A DNA stretch of 40,816 nucleotides from Caldilineae bacterium (GTDB taxonomy: Bacteria > Chloroflexota > Anaerolineae > DUEN01), in assembly GCA_011176545.1 (NCBI GenBank), contig DUEN01000007.1, forward strand, positions 1 to 40,816. The letters run 5' to 3'. Shown piece by piece: positions 16,371 to 24,657 of the stretch. The position numbers and the translations under genes are program-made. The notes below the pieces were generated by a model, which saw only the letters and a list, made by a program, of their open reading frames with translations, was not told the DNA's origin and did no database searches. Each line of letters opens with the position of its first letter. The stretch's first letter is position 1.

Positions 16371-17360
16371 ATGAGCGGCATGACCAAGCGTGAGCGATTG
16401 GAAGCCACTTTCCGAGGCCAGCCCGTGGATCGCGTCGCGGTGGCCTTATGGCGTCACTGGCCCGTGGACGATCAGCGGGCGGAGGATCTGGCGCGATCCA
16501 CGGTGGCTTTCCAGCGGGAATTCGACTTCGATTTCATCAAGGTGACCCCTTCTAGCGATTATTGCCTGGAGGATTGGGGCACGGAGAGCGTGTGGCTGGG
16601 CGACGCCGAGGGCACGCGTAAGTACGTGCGTCATCCGGTGCGGGAGCCGGCGGATTGGGAGAAGCTGCCCGTGCTCGATCCGACCAAGGGCGGCCTGGGA
16701 CGCCAACTGCGATGTCTGGAGCTTATCGGCCGGGAGGTGAGCGACGAGGTGCCGTTCATCCAGACCATCTTCAGCCCGCTGGCGCAGGCTAAGAACCTGG
16801 CCGGCGATCGCATGCTGGTGCATATGCGTCAGTACCCTGACGCCTTCCGCGCCGGCCTGGAGACCATCACCCAATCTATCATCCGCTTCGTGGAGGCGAT
16901 CAAGCCCACCGGCGTGGCCGGGATCTTCTACGCGGTGCAGCATGCGACGTATCACCTCCTCAGCGAGGAGGAATATCGGGTCTTCGGCCGTCCCTATGAC
17001 CTGCGCATCCTGGAGGCGGTCCAGGATTGCTGGTTCAATCTGCTTCACCTACACGGTACTGACATCATGTTTGACCTCTTCCGTGATTATCCGGTGCAGG
17101 CCGTCAACTGGCATGATCAGGAGACGCCGCCGTCGTTGCGTGAGGCGATGGGGCGCTTCCCGGGCGCGGTGGTGGGCGGGCTCACACGCTGGGACACGAT
17201 CGTGCGCGGCGATCCGGAAGAGGTGATCGCTCAGGCGCGAGCGGCCATCAGCCAGACGGGTGGGATCCGCTTCATCCTGGGCACGGGCTGCGTGACGCCC
17301 ATCGTGGCCCCGATCGCTAATATCCGGGCGGCGCGGCAGGCGGTGGAGAATGGAGATTAG
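16371..17360 (+). CDS. Uroporphyrinogen decarboxylase (URO-D) family protein
   Basis: A 329-residue TIM-barrel protein of the UroD/methyltransferase superfamily. It opens with MTKRERLEATFRGQPVDRV, the typical first helix and loop. Later it has FDFDFIKVTPS, FSPLAQAKNL, and near the C-terminus GGLTRWDTIVRGDPEEV and ILGTGCVTP, all usual for non-haem members. These proteins often demethylate or decarboxylate unknown substrates or act on methyl groups with a corrinoid partner; no corrinoid protein is adjacent. AAGGAGG precedes the ATG at the right distance. A haem-pathway role is unlikely, because no other haem gene is near and the N-terminal arginine motif of true HemE is not recognised. Confidence 0.82.
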   Translation: MSGMTKRERLEATFRGQPVDRVAVALWRHWPVDDQRAEDLARSTVAFQREFDFDFIKVTPSSDYCLEDWGTESVWLGDAEGTRKYVRHPVREPADWEKLPVLDPTKGGLGRQLRCLELIGREVSDEVPFIQTIFSPLAQAKNLAGDRMLVHMRQYPDAFRAGLETITQSIIRFVEAIKPTGVAGIFYAVQHATYHLLSEEEYRVFGRPYDLRILEAVQDCWFNLLHLHGTDIMFDLFRDYPVQAVNWHDQETPPSLREAMGRFPGAVVGGLTRWDTIVRGDPEEVIAQARAAISQTGGIRFILGTGCVTPIVAPIANIRAARQAVENGD

Positions 17361-17391
17361 GGAATTAGAGATTAGGGGATTGGAGATTGAG
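17351..17391. repeat. Low-complexity GGAGATTAGGGG-type repeat
   Basis: Six- to nine-base imperfect units (GGAGATTAGG, GAATTAGAG, ATTAGGGG, ATTGGAG) run from the end of the UroD-like gene to the start of the Nudix gene. It supplies the UroD-like stop codon and the probable ribosome-binding site of the next gene. A related stretch lies inside ileS at 38934-38973. Confidence 0.6.
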
Positions 17392-17392
17392 G

Positions 17393-17905
17393 GTGCGGTT
17401 TGAGTTGAACTTCTGTCCCCGCTGTGGGCATCTCCTGGAGGATCGGGAGGCGTTTGGACGGATACGGCGGGTGTGTCCAGCCTGTGGTTTTGTCTTCTTC
17501 CGTGACCATAAAATCGCCGTGGGCGCCCTGATCGAGCGCGATGGCCACGTCCTGCTGGCACGCCGCGCGGTCACTCCCCAGAAGGGGAAATGGGCGTTGC
17601 CTGCGGGTTACATGGATTATGGTGAGACGCCGGAGGACGCGTTGCGGCGGGAGGTGAAGGAAGAGACCGGGCTGGATATCACCGTGGGAGATGTCCTCAG
17701 CGTGTTCCCCCTCGATAACCCCGACGCGCGAGGCGTGATCATCATCTATTGGGCACAAACAAACACGGGCGAGCCTCGGGCAGACGATGATGTCAGCGAG
17801 GTGGCCTGGTTCGCCCCGGATGAGCTGCCTGAAGACCTGGCGTTCGAGAGCACTCGACAGGCGTTGGCCCTCTGGCGGACCAGATGCCTGGACGCCTCCC
17901 GATAG
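17393..17905 (+). CDS. Nudix hydrolase with N-terminal zinc ribbon
   Basis: A 170-residue pyrophosphohydrolase. A zinc ribbon comes first (Cys8, Cys11, Cys28, Cys31), then a Nudix fold with the complete Nudix box at 72-94, including GETPEDALRREVKEETGL. Nudix enzymes cleave nucleoside diphosphates linked to another group; the zinc ribbon recalls NudC-type NADH pyrophosphatases, but the protein is shorter than NudC and lacks the extra N-terminal domain, so an ADP-ribose-like or NAD-derived substrate is only possible. The start is uncertain: GTG at 17393 has GGAG seven bases upstream; TTG at 17387 is also in frame. There is no ATG. It follows the UroD-like gene by about 32 bases of repeat sequence. 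Confidence 0.88.
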   Translation: MRFELNFCPRCGHLLEDREAFGRIRRVCPACGFVFFRDHKIAVGALIERDGHVLLARRAVTPQKGKWALPAGYMDYGETPEDALRREVKEETGLDITVGDVLSVFPLDNPDARGVIIIYWAQTNTGEPRADDDVSEVAWFAPDELPEDLAFESTRQALALWRTRCLDASR

Positions 17906-18032
17906 CGTCTCTTCGATCGTTCCGGCTCTGCATTCTCACCCTTGTTCGTCCTTACTATCCGGCGTTATCCGGCGATCTCCAGAGGAGTGGACAGGATAAG
18001 GGCGGGTGGTCACTTCCCTTTCACTAATGCTC

Positions 18033-18425
18033 TCACTCCTGCGGCGGGGGCTTTCGTTCGGCCTCGGAAGCTTTTTTCTCTCCCAGCAGTCGGTTTAGTT
18101 CCTGGTTCAGGGCGCGCAGACCGGTGATCAGCGTCTTGCGGATCTCCTGTACGGTCTCGCTCTTCTCGACTGTCTCCACGACTTCCTCGGCCTGTTCGAC
18201 GATCTCCTCCGATGCCAGCCGCTCCTTTGCGACATCGAGCACTTCGTCCACCTGCTCGCCCAGCTCGCGCAATCCTTGCTTAAGCTCCTGTTCCAGCTCC
18301 TTGCGCTCTGGGCTCTCCCAGGCTTCCTTGAGGGCTCGTCCGAGCTGTTGACCGAGCCGCTTCAGCTCCTCGATGACATCCTCGGTGGGAGGCTTCTCTT
18401 GACCCTTCGTCTTCTCGTCCATCAT
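18033..18425 (-). CDS. Charged coiled-coil protein of unknown function
   Basis: A 130-residue, almost wholly helical protein made of Glu, Lys, Arg, Gln and Leu-rich heptads (residues about 15-115), with a proline-rich tail (KPPPQE). It has no membrane segment and no signal peptide. I do not recognise a family; the pattern is like apolipoprotein-type or phasin-like amphipathic helix proteins, but this is only a resemblance. GGAGGG lies just before two adjacent ATG codons (18425 and 18422); either could be used. It starts 17 bases after the stop of the GT39 glycosyltransferase and is probably its operon partner. Confidence 0.7.
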   Translation of the reverse strand: MMDEKTKGQEKPPTEDVIEELKRLGQQLGRALKEAWESPERKELEQELKQGLRELGEQVDEVLDVAKERLASEEIVEQAEEVVETVEKSETVQEIRKTLITGLRALNQELNRLLGEKKASEAERKPPPQE

Positions 18426-18442
18426 CTTCCCTCCGTTGACGT

Positions 18443-21355
18443 TTAACGAACTATAATGGGCGTGTCCGATAGCAGGAGTCGATCGCCGATGAGGTTGCCT
18501 GCCGCATCCCGGATGGGCAGGCGAGCGTTAGTGGCGGGCAGATACATGCCTACCTCCAGGATATACGTCCCCGGCGTTGCGTCTTCCGCTATAGTAAACG
18601 TATGTCGGTCTATCAGATATTCGCCGGGCAGCCATCCGGTGGTGGGATAGGCGCCATCGCCTGGGGGCGCGTCCCTCTGGCCCCGGAATCGCCCTTCTTC
18701 ATCCAACAAGTGGATGAACACCGTATACTCCTCGTCGGCCGGCTCAATGGCCTCCCAATACAACGTGAGCGTGATGCGTCCTCCCGGCCTGGGTTCGCTC
18801 ACCTCCAGATCATAGCCAATCAGCCGCGCGAAGGTCCCGACCTGGACATTCACGGGATGTTGGGGGGAGGGCCGGATATAATGATGGGGACGACCGCGCA
18901 CGGCCACACGCCCTAGCGAGATATAATCCCGAGGAGGACGAGGAGGAAACCAGCGTCGCGGCGTCGTCAGGCGAGATCGGTCGGGCAGGCGAAACATGCC
19001 CACGATGAGCTCATGTTCGCCATCGGGAACGGTGGCGGGTAGCCGTAATTCGACTTGTTGACGGATCAGCGTCCCTTGACGCCATTCGTAGGTGGGGAAC
19101 GCACCTCCTGGTGGCCCCTCCCACGCCGCTAAGAGTTGCCGCTGGTCATCGAGGAGCTGGACGAAAGCCAGATATTCCCCCTCCAGGTCCCTCTGGGCGC
19201 GCCAGAAGAGGTTAATGGGGATGGCGCGACCTGGCTCAAAAGGCCCTTCGCCTATAGTGTACCCCAGGAAACGCACGCCGTCGCTCAGATCGACGGTCTT
19301 CCGGATAGCGATGGGGAGATGAATGGGATCGAGCGGCCGATCGGCAGGCCACACATCCACTTGTCCCAGCGCGATCTCCGTGCCCTGGGTACGGCCATCC
19401 GGCCCGATGAGGTCCAAAGCGTGGCCCGTCGAGGGATCGTACACTTTCAGCCATACCGTATAGCGGCCGGGGGGCGTCCCTGCCGGCACCATCAACCCGT
19501 GACGGTCACGCAGCCGTTGGCCGGGTTGCATCGTCGGGAAGGGCTTGCTTCCGCCCAGCGGCTGGCTATCGCGTTGCCCCCATGTCCGTCCTGCCTCATC
19601 GGCCAGACGCAGCCCGATGTAGAGTTCGCTCGCGATGGGCGCCGTGAGCTCCCATTCCAGATCCACCCGGATCACGTCGTATTCGGGTTGGAGTCGCTGT
19701 GGATCCTGGGCGAGTTCCGGCCGGGTCGGGTCACGCGGGATATCCGGCGAGAGGACGCTGTGGTGTAATCGCAGCACGCGATCGAAGTTCACCGGCGCCT
19801 CGGCTTGAGGGCCCGCGAGCCCAGCCCCCGCCGCGGGCGTGAAGAGGGTCAACCGGGTGTTGGGCCCGTACCAGGCGTTGACGGTGGGATAGACATCCTC
19901 GCGCCCCAGCAGGTAGGTCTCCATGCGTGTCTCCAGGATACCTCCCATGCTGAGATGCTCGGGAAGCCAGATGCGACGTCCCTGGACCAGCGTCTTATCC
20001 AGGGCGTCTTGCACCTTTTGATCCCATGCTTGAGAGGGGAGCAAGCGCGCCATGGGGGCATCTGGGCGGGCATAGGCGCGGAAATAGCCCACCTGCCATG
20101 GGAAGACGCACCACACGACGTCTTCGGGTTGGCCTTGTTGCTGAACCTGCTGGATGAGCGGGCGATAGTCGTCATCGGGGTATCGGGGTACGGTATAGAA
20201 CGCCGTCAGGCTGGCTATGGCCAGCCCGGCCCACAGGATGCTGACACCGATAGCGTAGCGTCGTCGTTCCTGCCATAGATCTGCAAGGGCTATGCCCCCC
20301 AATAGCCACAATGCCGGCGCGGCCAGTAGAAGCAGCCGCTCGCCGCGCTCCGGGAAGAAGGGATAGCGCAGATTGAGCAGGAAGCCTATCCCCAGGGAGG
20401 TCAGCAGCGTGATGGCCAGGAAAGGGATCGCCGGACGGCCGGGTATAGGCTCACGCCAGCGCCGCCACAGCCACCAGGCTACGGGCAGCAGGGGGAGCAG
20501 CCCGATCGGCCACATCACACGGAGGGGGCCTTCGAGATGCCCGATTGTGAACGCGCTCAGGTGGCGAGTGAGATACACCACCGGCCCTAACGGACGATCG
20601 GCCTCGGCCACCACCTTTTGCGCGACGTAGGGGATGAGCTTGGGGGCGGCGTACAGCACCCACGGGAGGTAGCCCAGCGCCACGAGAACCTGCCATCCCA
20701 TCCACTGTGCCAGCCGACGAGGCTCGCGACGCCAACGCCACAGGGCATATAAGGTGAACGCGATGGGGAGCATCGCCGCGTAGTATTGGGTATAAAGCGC
20801 GGCCAGCGTGAGCAGCACGTAGCTGATCCAGATGCCCCGGGCGGGAGGCGTATGGCCGGGGTGCGTCCGCCCCAGGATGCGGGCTGCACAGCACGTGCTG
20901 CACAGGCCCAGGCCGGCGACCAGGCCATACATGCGTATCTCCTGGCTGTAATAGATGTGCAGAGGGTTGAGGGCCACGATCGCGGCCGTCCACACCCCAG
21001 CCCGCGGCCCGGCCAGTTCCCGGCCGACGATATAGGCGATGGGGATCGTCAGCACGCCAAACAGCACAGACATCGTCCGTAGGGAGATCGGCCCGGGTCC
21101 CCACAGCGTGATCCAGAGGTGAAGGAGCGCGTAATAGAGCGGGGGATGGATATCTTGAGCCGTGAGGGCGGCCATCTGCGATAGCGGATGGGTGGCGAAC
21201 CAGACGCTGTACCCTTCATCCCACCATAACGGTTGGAATCCCAGGCGCGTCGCGCGCAGGATGAGGCCGACCAGGGTGAGCGCGGCGATCGCGGGGAGCT
21301 TACCCCAACCGTGATATGATGGCAGCGATGTAAGGTCCAGGCGATCTTTGATCAT
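18443..21355 (-). CDS. GT39-type membrane glycosyltransferase with three C-terminal beta modules
   Basis: A 970-residue protein. Residues 15-420 are a polytopic membrane domain of the PMT/ArnT (GT39, GT-C fold) class. The catalytic Asp46-Glu47 lies in WWDEGYS after the first membrane segment, and NPLHIYYSQEIRMYG follows. These enzymes transfer a sugar from a polyprenyl-phosphate donor to protein or lipid outside the membrane. The second half holds three related beta-sandwich modules; hallmarks are the LYW/LFW strand followed by 'FVQLLDD'- or 'FIHLLDEEGR'-type sequence, a glycine-proline turn, and 'LEVGMY'-type strands. The start at 21355 is chosen for GAGGGAG just before it; an in-frame ATG at 21373 is an alternative. 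The acceptor is unknown. Confidence 0.83.
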   Translation of the reverse strand: MIKDRLDLTSLPSYHGWGKLPAIAALTLVGLILRATRLGFQPLWWDEGYSVWFATHPLSQMAALTAQDIHPPLYYALLHLWITLWGPGPISLRTMSVLFGVLTIPIAYIVGRELAGPRAGVWTAAIVALNPLHIYYSQEIRMYGLVAGLGLCSTCCAARILGRTHPGHTPPARGIWISYVLLTLAALYTQYYAAMLPIAFTLYALWRWRREPRRLAQWMGWQVLVALGYLPWVLYAAPKLIPYVAQKVVAEADRPLGPVVYLTRHLSAFTIGHLEGPLRVMWPIGLLPLLPVAWWLWRRWREPIPGRPAIPFLAITLLTSLGIGFLLNLRYPFFPERGERLLLLAAPALWLLGGIALADLWQERRRYAIGVSILWAGLAIASLTAFYTVPRYPDDDYRPLIQQVQQQGQPEDVVWCVFPWQVGYFRAYARPDAPMARLLPSQAWDQKVQDALDKTLVQGRRIWLPEHLSMGGILETRMETYLLGREDVYPTVNAWYGPNTRLTLFTPAAGAGLAGPQAEAPVNFDRVLRLHHSVLSPDIPRDPTRPELAQDPQRLQPEYDVIRVDLEWELTAPIASELYIGLRLADEAGRTWGQRDSQPLGGSKPFPTMQPGQRLRDRHGLMVPAGTPPGRYTVWLKVYDPSTGHALDLIGPDGRTQGTEIALGQVDVWPADRPLDPIHLPIAIRKTVDLSDGVRFLGYTIGEGPFEPGRAIPINLFWRAQRDLEGEYLAFVQLLDDQRQLLAAWEGPPGGAFPTYEWRQGTLIRQQVELRLPATVPDGEHELIVGMFRLPDRSRLTTPRRWFPPRPPRDYISLGRVAVRGRPHHYIRPSPQHPVNVQVGTFARLIGYDLEVSEPRPGGRITLTLYWEAIEPADEEYTVFIHLLDEEGRFRGQRDAPPGDGAYPTTGWLPGEYLIDRHTFTIAEDATPGTYILEVGMYLPATNARLPIRDAAGNLIGDRLLLSDTPIIVR

Positions 21356-21389
21356 GCTCCCTCGTTTGGCCATGGCAGGCGGGCACAAG

Positions 21390-21430
21390 ATCAGCCGGAA
21401 GCTCTGAAACGTGATGAGCTTCCGGCTGAT
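21390..21430. repeat. Perfect 15-bp inverted repeat
   Basis: ATCAGCCGGAAGCTC (21390-21404) pairs with its exact reverse complement at 21416-21430 around an 11-base loop. It lies between the SH3 lipoprotein stop and the GT39 start on the - strand. No T-tract follows on either strand, so a terminator or an RNA processing site is possible but not proven. Confidence 0.75.
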
Positions 21431-21463
21431 ATCGTAAGAGAGATCGGCGGCAGATGGCCTTGT

Positions 21464-22372
21464 CTAGCGTTGCCGCCAGGTGATCAGAAACTCTCGCGTC
21501 GTGCCCGAGACGGTGAACGTCTGGTCGGGGCCCGCCGGTTGGTTGCCAGGACCTAAGAGCTGCGCCGTGTATTGTCCTTCGACCACAGGCCGGATCTCCA
21601 GTTTGGCGTTATAGATGAACTCGCCATCCAGGCCAGGATAGGCCCTAGAGAAGAAGTTATCGAAGGTGACTTCGCCGACGGTCGCCCCTCCGCGTAGGAC
21701 GCGGAGTTTGTATCCACCGACCGCCTGATCCCCGTTTCGGTTGAAGAGCCGGCCCCAGACGCTGATCCAATCGTTAGTGTTGATGCGGGCTTCCACGCCA
21801 CCCGCGTTAAAGGCGTACTGTGGCGCGGGTGTTGGCGTCGGCTGTGGGATCGGCGTCGGGGTGGGCCGTGGGGTGGGAGGCGGCGGCGGGATGCGCTTCG
21901 CCACCTGTACTGTATTAATGGGGCCTTCCGCCCGCACCAGGCGCCCGTAGATCCAGGCCACCTTGCCCCCTACACAGCATATCTCCCACCAGTCGCCGGC
22001 TGGGTTCTTCCCGGTGATGGCGAAGGTCTGACCCGCCTGGGCCTTGCCCACGCGGGGATAATTGGTCCCGGGCCCAGCGCGCAGGTTGACGAGATCCGCG
22101 TTGACCACTGCGAAGGGCGTAGGGATAGGCGTTGGCGTTGGGGGCACCGGCGTTGGCGTCGGCGGAGCGGGCGTCGGTGTGGGCTGTTGGGCCACCGGCT
22201 GCATCTCCGTGAGCTCCGGCGTGACCGGTGTGGGGGTGAAGGTGGGCCGCGGCGTTCGAGTGGGCGTCGGTGTGGGCTTCGGACGGCCGATGAGCCCGGT
22301 CAACGGGCAGCCCAGGGTCACGATCAATACGAGGGTGATGAGCAGAACAGTCCAACCGGTACGATAGCGCAT
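21464..22372 (-). CDS. Lipoprotein with SH3 domain and PTPT-rich linkers (paralogue 1)
   Basis: A 302-residue exported lipoprotein. The signal peptide (residues 1-21) ends in a lipobox with Cys22 (VTLGC). A long Pro-Thr linker follows (about 30-87). Then comes a bacterial SH3 domain, about 88-150 (VVNADLVNLRAGPGTNYPRVG to KVAWIYGRLV), with the usual 'NxRxGPGTxY' core. A second Pro-Thr linker leads to a C-terminal beta domain (about 195-302) of no known family. Such SH3 domains bind peptidoglycan or peptides. The gene next upstream encodes a protein of the same layout. AGGAG lies six bases before the ATG. Confidence 0.85.
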   Translation of the reverse strand: MRYRTGWTVLLITLVLIVTLGCPLTGLIGRPKPTPTPTRTPRPTFTPTPVTPELTEMQPVAQQPTPTPAPPTPTPVPPTPTPIPTPFAVVNADLVNLRAGPGTNYPRVGKAQAGQTFAITGKNPAGDWWEICCVGGKVAWIYGRLVRAEGPINTVQVAKRIPPPPPTPRPTPTPIPQPTPTPAPQYAFNAGGVEARINTNDWISVWGRLFNRNGDQAVGGYKLRVLRGGATVGEVTFDNFFSRAYPGLDGEFIYNAKLEIRPVVEGQYTAQLLGPGNQPAGPDQTFTVSGTTREFLITWRQR

Positions 22373-22463
22373 CTCTCACTCCTGCCATGTGATGATAGAT
22401 GATGAGCTGACTGAGAAGAGCTTCCCTACCGCGTGCGTGCGGGACGCGCGATCAGGGCCGGCG

Positions 22464-23495
22464 TCACCGTACGCGGATGTAGGCGATGTACACGAACAGG
22501 TTCCTACGGGCCCGGCCGCGAGTGGTGAATCGCGTCTCGGGCGATAGCTTGCGGCCCGAGGCGTCGGTCAGATAGATCACCCAATTGGCCTGGCCAGGAT
22601 CCTTGAGCTCATATTTCAAGTTGTACTTGTAGGACCCTTCCCCTGGCGGTGTCACTTGTACCGGATCGCCATGGGAAGTGACGTCGGAGCTGACGTCTAC
22701 GCCGTTTCGCAACACCTTCAGTCGATAGCCGGGGAGCGATCGTTCGCTGCCCGGGCGTCCCTCATATACCCAAACCCAGATGGTGAGCAAGGGGTTATTG
22801 GTCGGGAAAGGAAACTCGGGCCCTCGTGCGATCTCAAAGGGCGGGATGGGCGTCGGCGTCGGTGAAGGCGTTGGCGTCTGGGTCGGCGTCGGCGTGACGG
22901 TGGGCGTCGCCGGCTTAGGTAACACGGGCACGAAGGCGAGGATGCCTTGCGGCTGCACGAAGCGGGCCGAGATCCACCCCACGCGGCCTTCCACACAGCA
23001 GATTTGCCACCAACTGCTGTCTGGCAGGCGCCCCTGGATGGCGTATCGTTCGCCTCGCCGGGCCTGTCCGATCTTCTCGAAGCTCAGGTCAGGCCCCTGG
23101 CGCACGTTGACCTTATCTTCCAGCACGGTGAGCCAGGGGGTCGGATAGGGCGTTGGCGTAGGCGGGATGGGCGTCGGCGTGGGGACCGGCGTCGGGGTTG
23201 GCGGCGCCGGGGTAGGAATCGCCGTTGGGGTCAGGCGGATGGGCGCCAGCCCGCGCGGAGAGAGCGCTGCTGCTACAGGCAATGAGGTCTCAGCCGGGAC
23301 CGTGGCCGCCGGGATGACCCCGGATTCCGCGCCGATGGGAGTGGGGGTAAACGTCGGGCGCAACGTCTTGGTCGGCGTCGGCGTCGGACGGGGCGCTCGG
23401 GCCAGCAAGCCCCCCGCTGAGCACCCCAGCATGGTGAGGAGCAGAAGCGCGCTGAGCATCAGAACCCATGTGCCGGGGAAACGACGCATCTTCAT
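22464..23495 (-). CDS. Lipoprotein with SH3 domain and PTPT-rich linkers (paralogue 2)
   Basis: A 343-residue paralogue of the neighbouring lipoprotein: lipobox TMLGC, Pro-Thr linker, a SH3 domain (VLEDKVNVRQGPDLSFEKIG to GWISARFVQ), second Pro-Thr linker, and a C-terminal beta domain. Both SH3 domains carry a WWxICCV(G/E)GxV stretch with two adjacent cysteines. The start at 23495 is chosen because a -10 box ends six bases before it; there is no ribosome-binding site, so the message is probably leaderless. An earlier in-frame start at 23513 would lie inside the promoter. It is 91 bases upstream of paralogue 1 on the same strand and may be co-transcribed with it. Confidence 0.83.
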   Translation of the reverse strand: MKMRRFPGTWVLMLSALLLLTMLGCSAGGLLARAPRPTPTPTKTLRPTFTPTPIGAESGVIPAATVPAETSLPVAAALSPRGLAPIRLTPTAIPTPAPPTPTPVPTPTPIPPTPTPYPTPWLTVLEDKVNVRQGPDLSFEKIGQARRGERYAIQGRLPDSSWWQICCVEGRVGWISARFVQPQGILAFVPVLPKPATPTVTPTPTQTPTPSPTPTPIPPFEIARGPEFPFPTNNPLLTIWVWVYEGRPGSERSLPGYRLKVLRNGVDVSSDVTSHGDPVQVTPPGEGSYKYNLKYELKDPGQANWVIYLTDASGRKLSPETRFTTRGRARRNLFVYIAYIRVR

Positions 23496-23501
23496 GATGC
23501 G

Positions 23502-23530
23502 AGTATAGCACAATTTAATATGGATGACAA
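23502..23530 (-). promoter_or_regulatory. Leaderless promoter of the SH3 lipoprotein gene
   Basis: Read on the - strand, TTGTCA (23530-23525) and TATACT (23507-23502) are spaced by 17 bases. Six bases separate the -10 box from the ATG at 23495, so transcription should begin at the start codon. Confidence 0.72.
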
Positions 23531-24014
23531 AGGTTCACGGAACTTGAGCTTTCCATAAAGAGAATCGGTGAGTTCGATAAGAGCATCTCTGAAGGACTTA
23601 TACAGAGAGAGGTTGGGGGATACCGGGATGGGACCGGCGGACATCGGAGATCGAGAGATAGCGGACGCTCTTGAGGTGCTGTGGCGGACGCCGGGCATGG
23701 TGCCACCGCTTCCCTTTCCAAACGGGGAGAAGGACATCACATATTCGTTCCTGTAAGTTTTGCGAATGTGGACATACTCGTTTAGAATGTCGTAGAGTCT
23801 AGGGGTACTCTTTCCCTTAACGGATATGGTGTAAGATGCGTCCAGACTGTGTAAATGGAACCACTCAGAGGTAGGATAGAGCGCGCGTTGCCCTCATGAT
23901 GCAGCGGAATAATCGGTTTGTAAGAGCGCGATGTCGCTGTGCTCTTACCGAATCCTAAGGCCGGATACGACGTTGTCCTTGGAGAATCACACTAATGTAG
24001 GAGGATAGTTCTCG
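23531..24014. other. Intergenic region upstream of rplI
   Basis: I see no recognisable gene. A short + strand frame (23628-23756, ending DITYSFL) looks protein-like but has no clear ribosome-binding site or known motif. A hairpin at 23920-23948 (GTAAGAGC / GCTCTTAC, with an inner GCGA/CGC pairing) lies about 66 bases before rplI and may be part of its leader. AGGAGGA precedes the rplI ATG. Confidence 0.4.
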
Positions 24015-24506
24015 ATGAAGGTCATGTTGATTCAGGACGTGGAAGGTTTGGGATTGGCGGGCGAGATCAAAGAGGTCGCCGGGGGATATGCCCAGCATTA
24101 CCTGATCCCGCGCGGGCTAGCCATCGCCGCCACCAAGGGCGTCATGAAGCAGGCCAAGGCGATCCGGGAGGCCGCGGAGCGTCGCCGGGCGCGCGAGCTC
24201 AACGAGGCGCAGGCGCTGGCCGAGAAGTTGAACCAGCTCACGTTGCGATTCACCGCCCGGGCGGGTGAGAGCGACCGCCTGTACGGTTCGATCACCTCAG
24301 CAGATATCGCGGAAGCCATCGAGCGCGAGGTGGGGCAGGCCGTCGATCGGCGACATATCCAGTTGGAGCGCCCGATCCGTCAACTGGGCACGCATCAGGT
24401 GTCCATCCGCTTGATGCCCAACGTCACCGCGGAGATCACCGTGGTCGTCGAGCGCGAAGGTGGAGAGGAGGAGAAGGCCTCTTCAGAGGAGGCTGAGAGC
24501 GATTAA
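24015..24506 (+). CDS. rplI: 50S ribosomal protein L9
   Basis: A 163-residue large-subunit protein that binds 23S rRNA near the L1 stalk. The N-terminal domain has the family signature: MLIQDVEGLGLAGEIKEV, then GGYAQHYLIPRGLA. A long connecting helix (about 40-75) and the C-terminal domain (SDRLYGSITSADIAEAIERE) follow. The acidic tail (EEEKASSEEAESD) makes it slightly longer than the usual 150 residues. It stands alone: the common partners rpsF, ssb, rpsR and dnaB are not adjacent, which is unusual but seen in some phyla. Confidence 0.97.
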   Translation: MKVMLIQDVEGLGLAGEIKEVAGGYAQHYLIPRGLAIAATKGVMKQAKAIREAAERRRARELNEAQALAEKLNQLTLRFTARAGESDRLYGSITSADIAEAIEREVGQAVDRRHIQLERPIRQLGTHQVSIRLMPNVTAEITVVVEREGGEEEKASSEEAESD

Positions 24507-24537
24507 GGGAGTCGCTCATAACATAAACATGACACAA

Positions 24538-24566
24538 TGTGGGGGCGTACGTCATGCGCCCCCACA
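24538..24566. repeat. Palindrome after rplI (GTGGGGGCG type)
   Basis: TGTGGGGGCG (24538-24547) pairs exactly with CGCCCCCACA (24557-24566), with a few further inner pairs. It resembles the GTAGGGGC family. It lies in the convergent gap between rplI and the DUF2723 gene. Confidence 0.7.
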
Positions 24567-24580
24567 ACAGCGCCAGATAT

Positions 24581-24617
24581 GAAAGTAGGGGCACGGCGGC
24601 GCCGTGTCCCTACTTTC
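24581..24617. repeat. GTAGGGGC-family palindrome, possible bidirectional terminator
   Basis: GAAAGTAGGGGCACGGC (24581-24597) pairs with GCCGTGTCCCTACTTTC (24601-24617), with one G-T pair. The A/T flanks on both sides and the position between convergent genes suit a bidirectional terminator. Confidence 0.75.
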
Positions 24618-24625
24618 TTGAATTG

Positions 24626-24656
24626 CCTTTGCGCCCTTCGCGTCCTTTGCGGTTAG
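24626..24656. repeat. Single arm of the AACCGCAAAGGACGCAAAG repeat
   Basis: CCTTTGCGCCCTTCGCGTCC followed by TTTGCGGTTAG is one arm of the paired-arm element, ending two bases before the stop codon of the - strand DUF2723 gene. With its preceding GAATTG it is nearly identical to the right arm at 37786-37820, which lies at the same place relative to ileS. Confidence 0.7.
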
Positions 24657-24657
24657 G

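Noticed and set aside
23628..23756. Small gene upstream of rplI
   Set aside because: No known motif, no clear ribosome-binding site, and only 42 codons; cannot be separated from chance.
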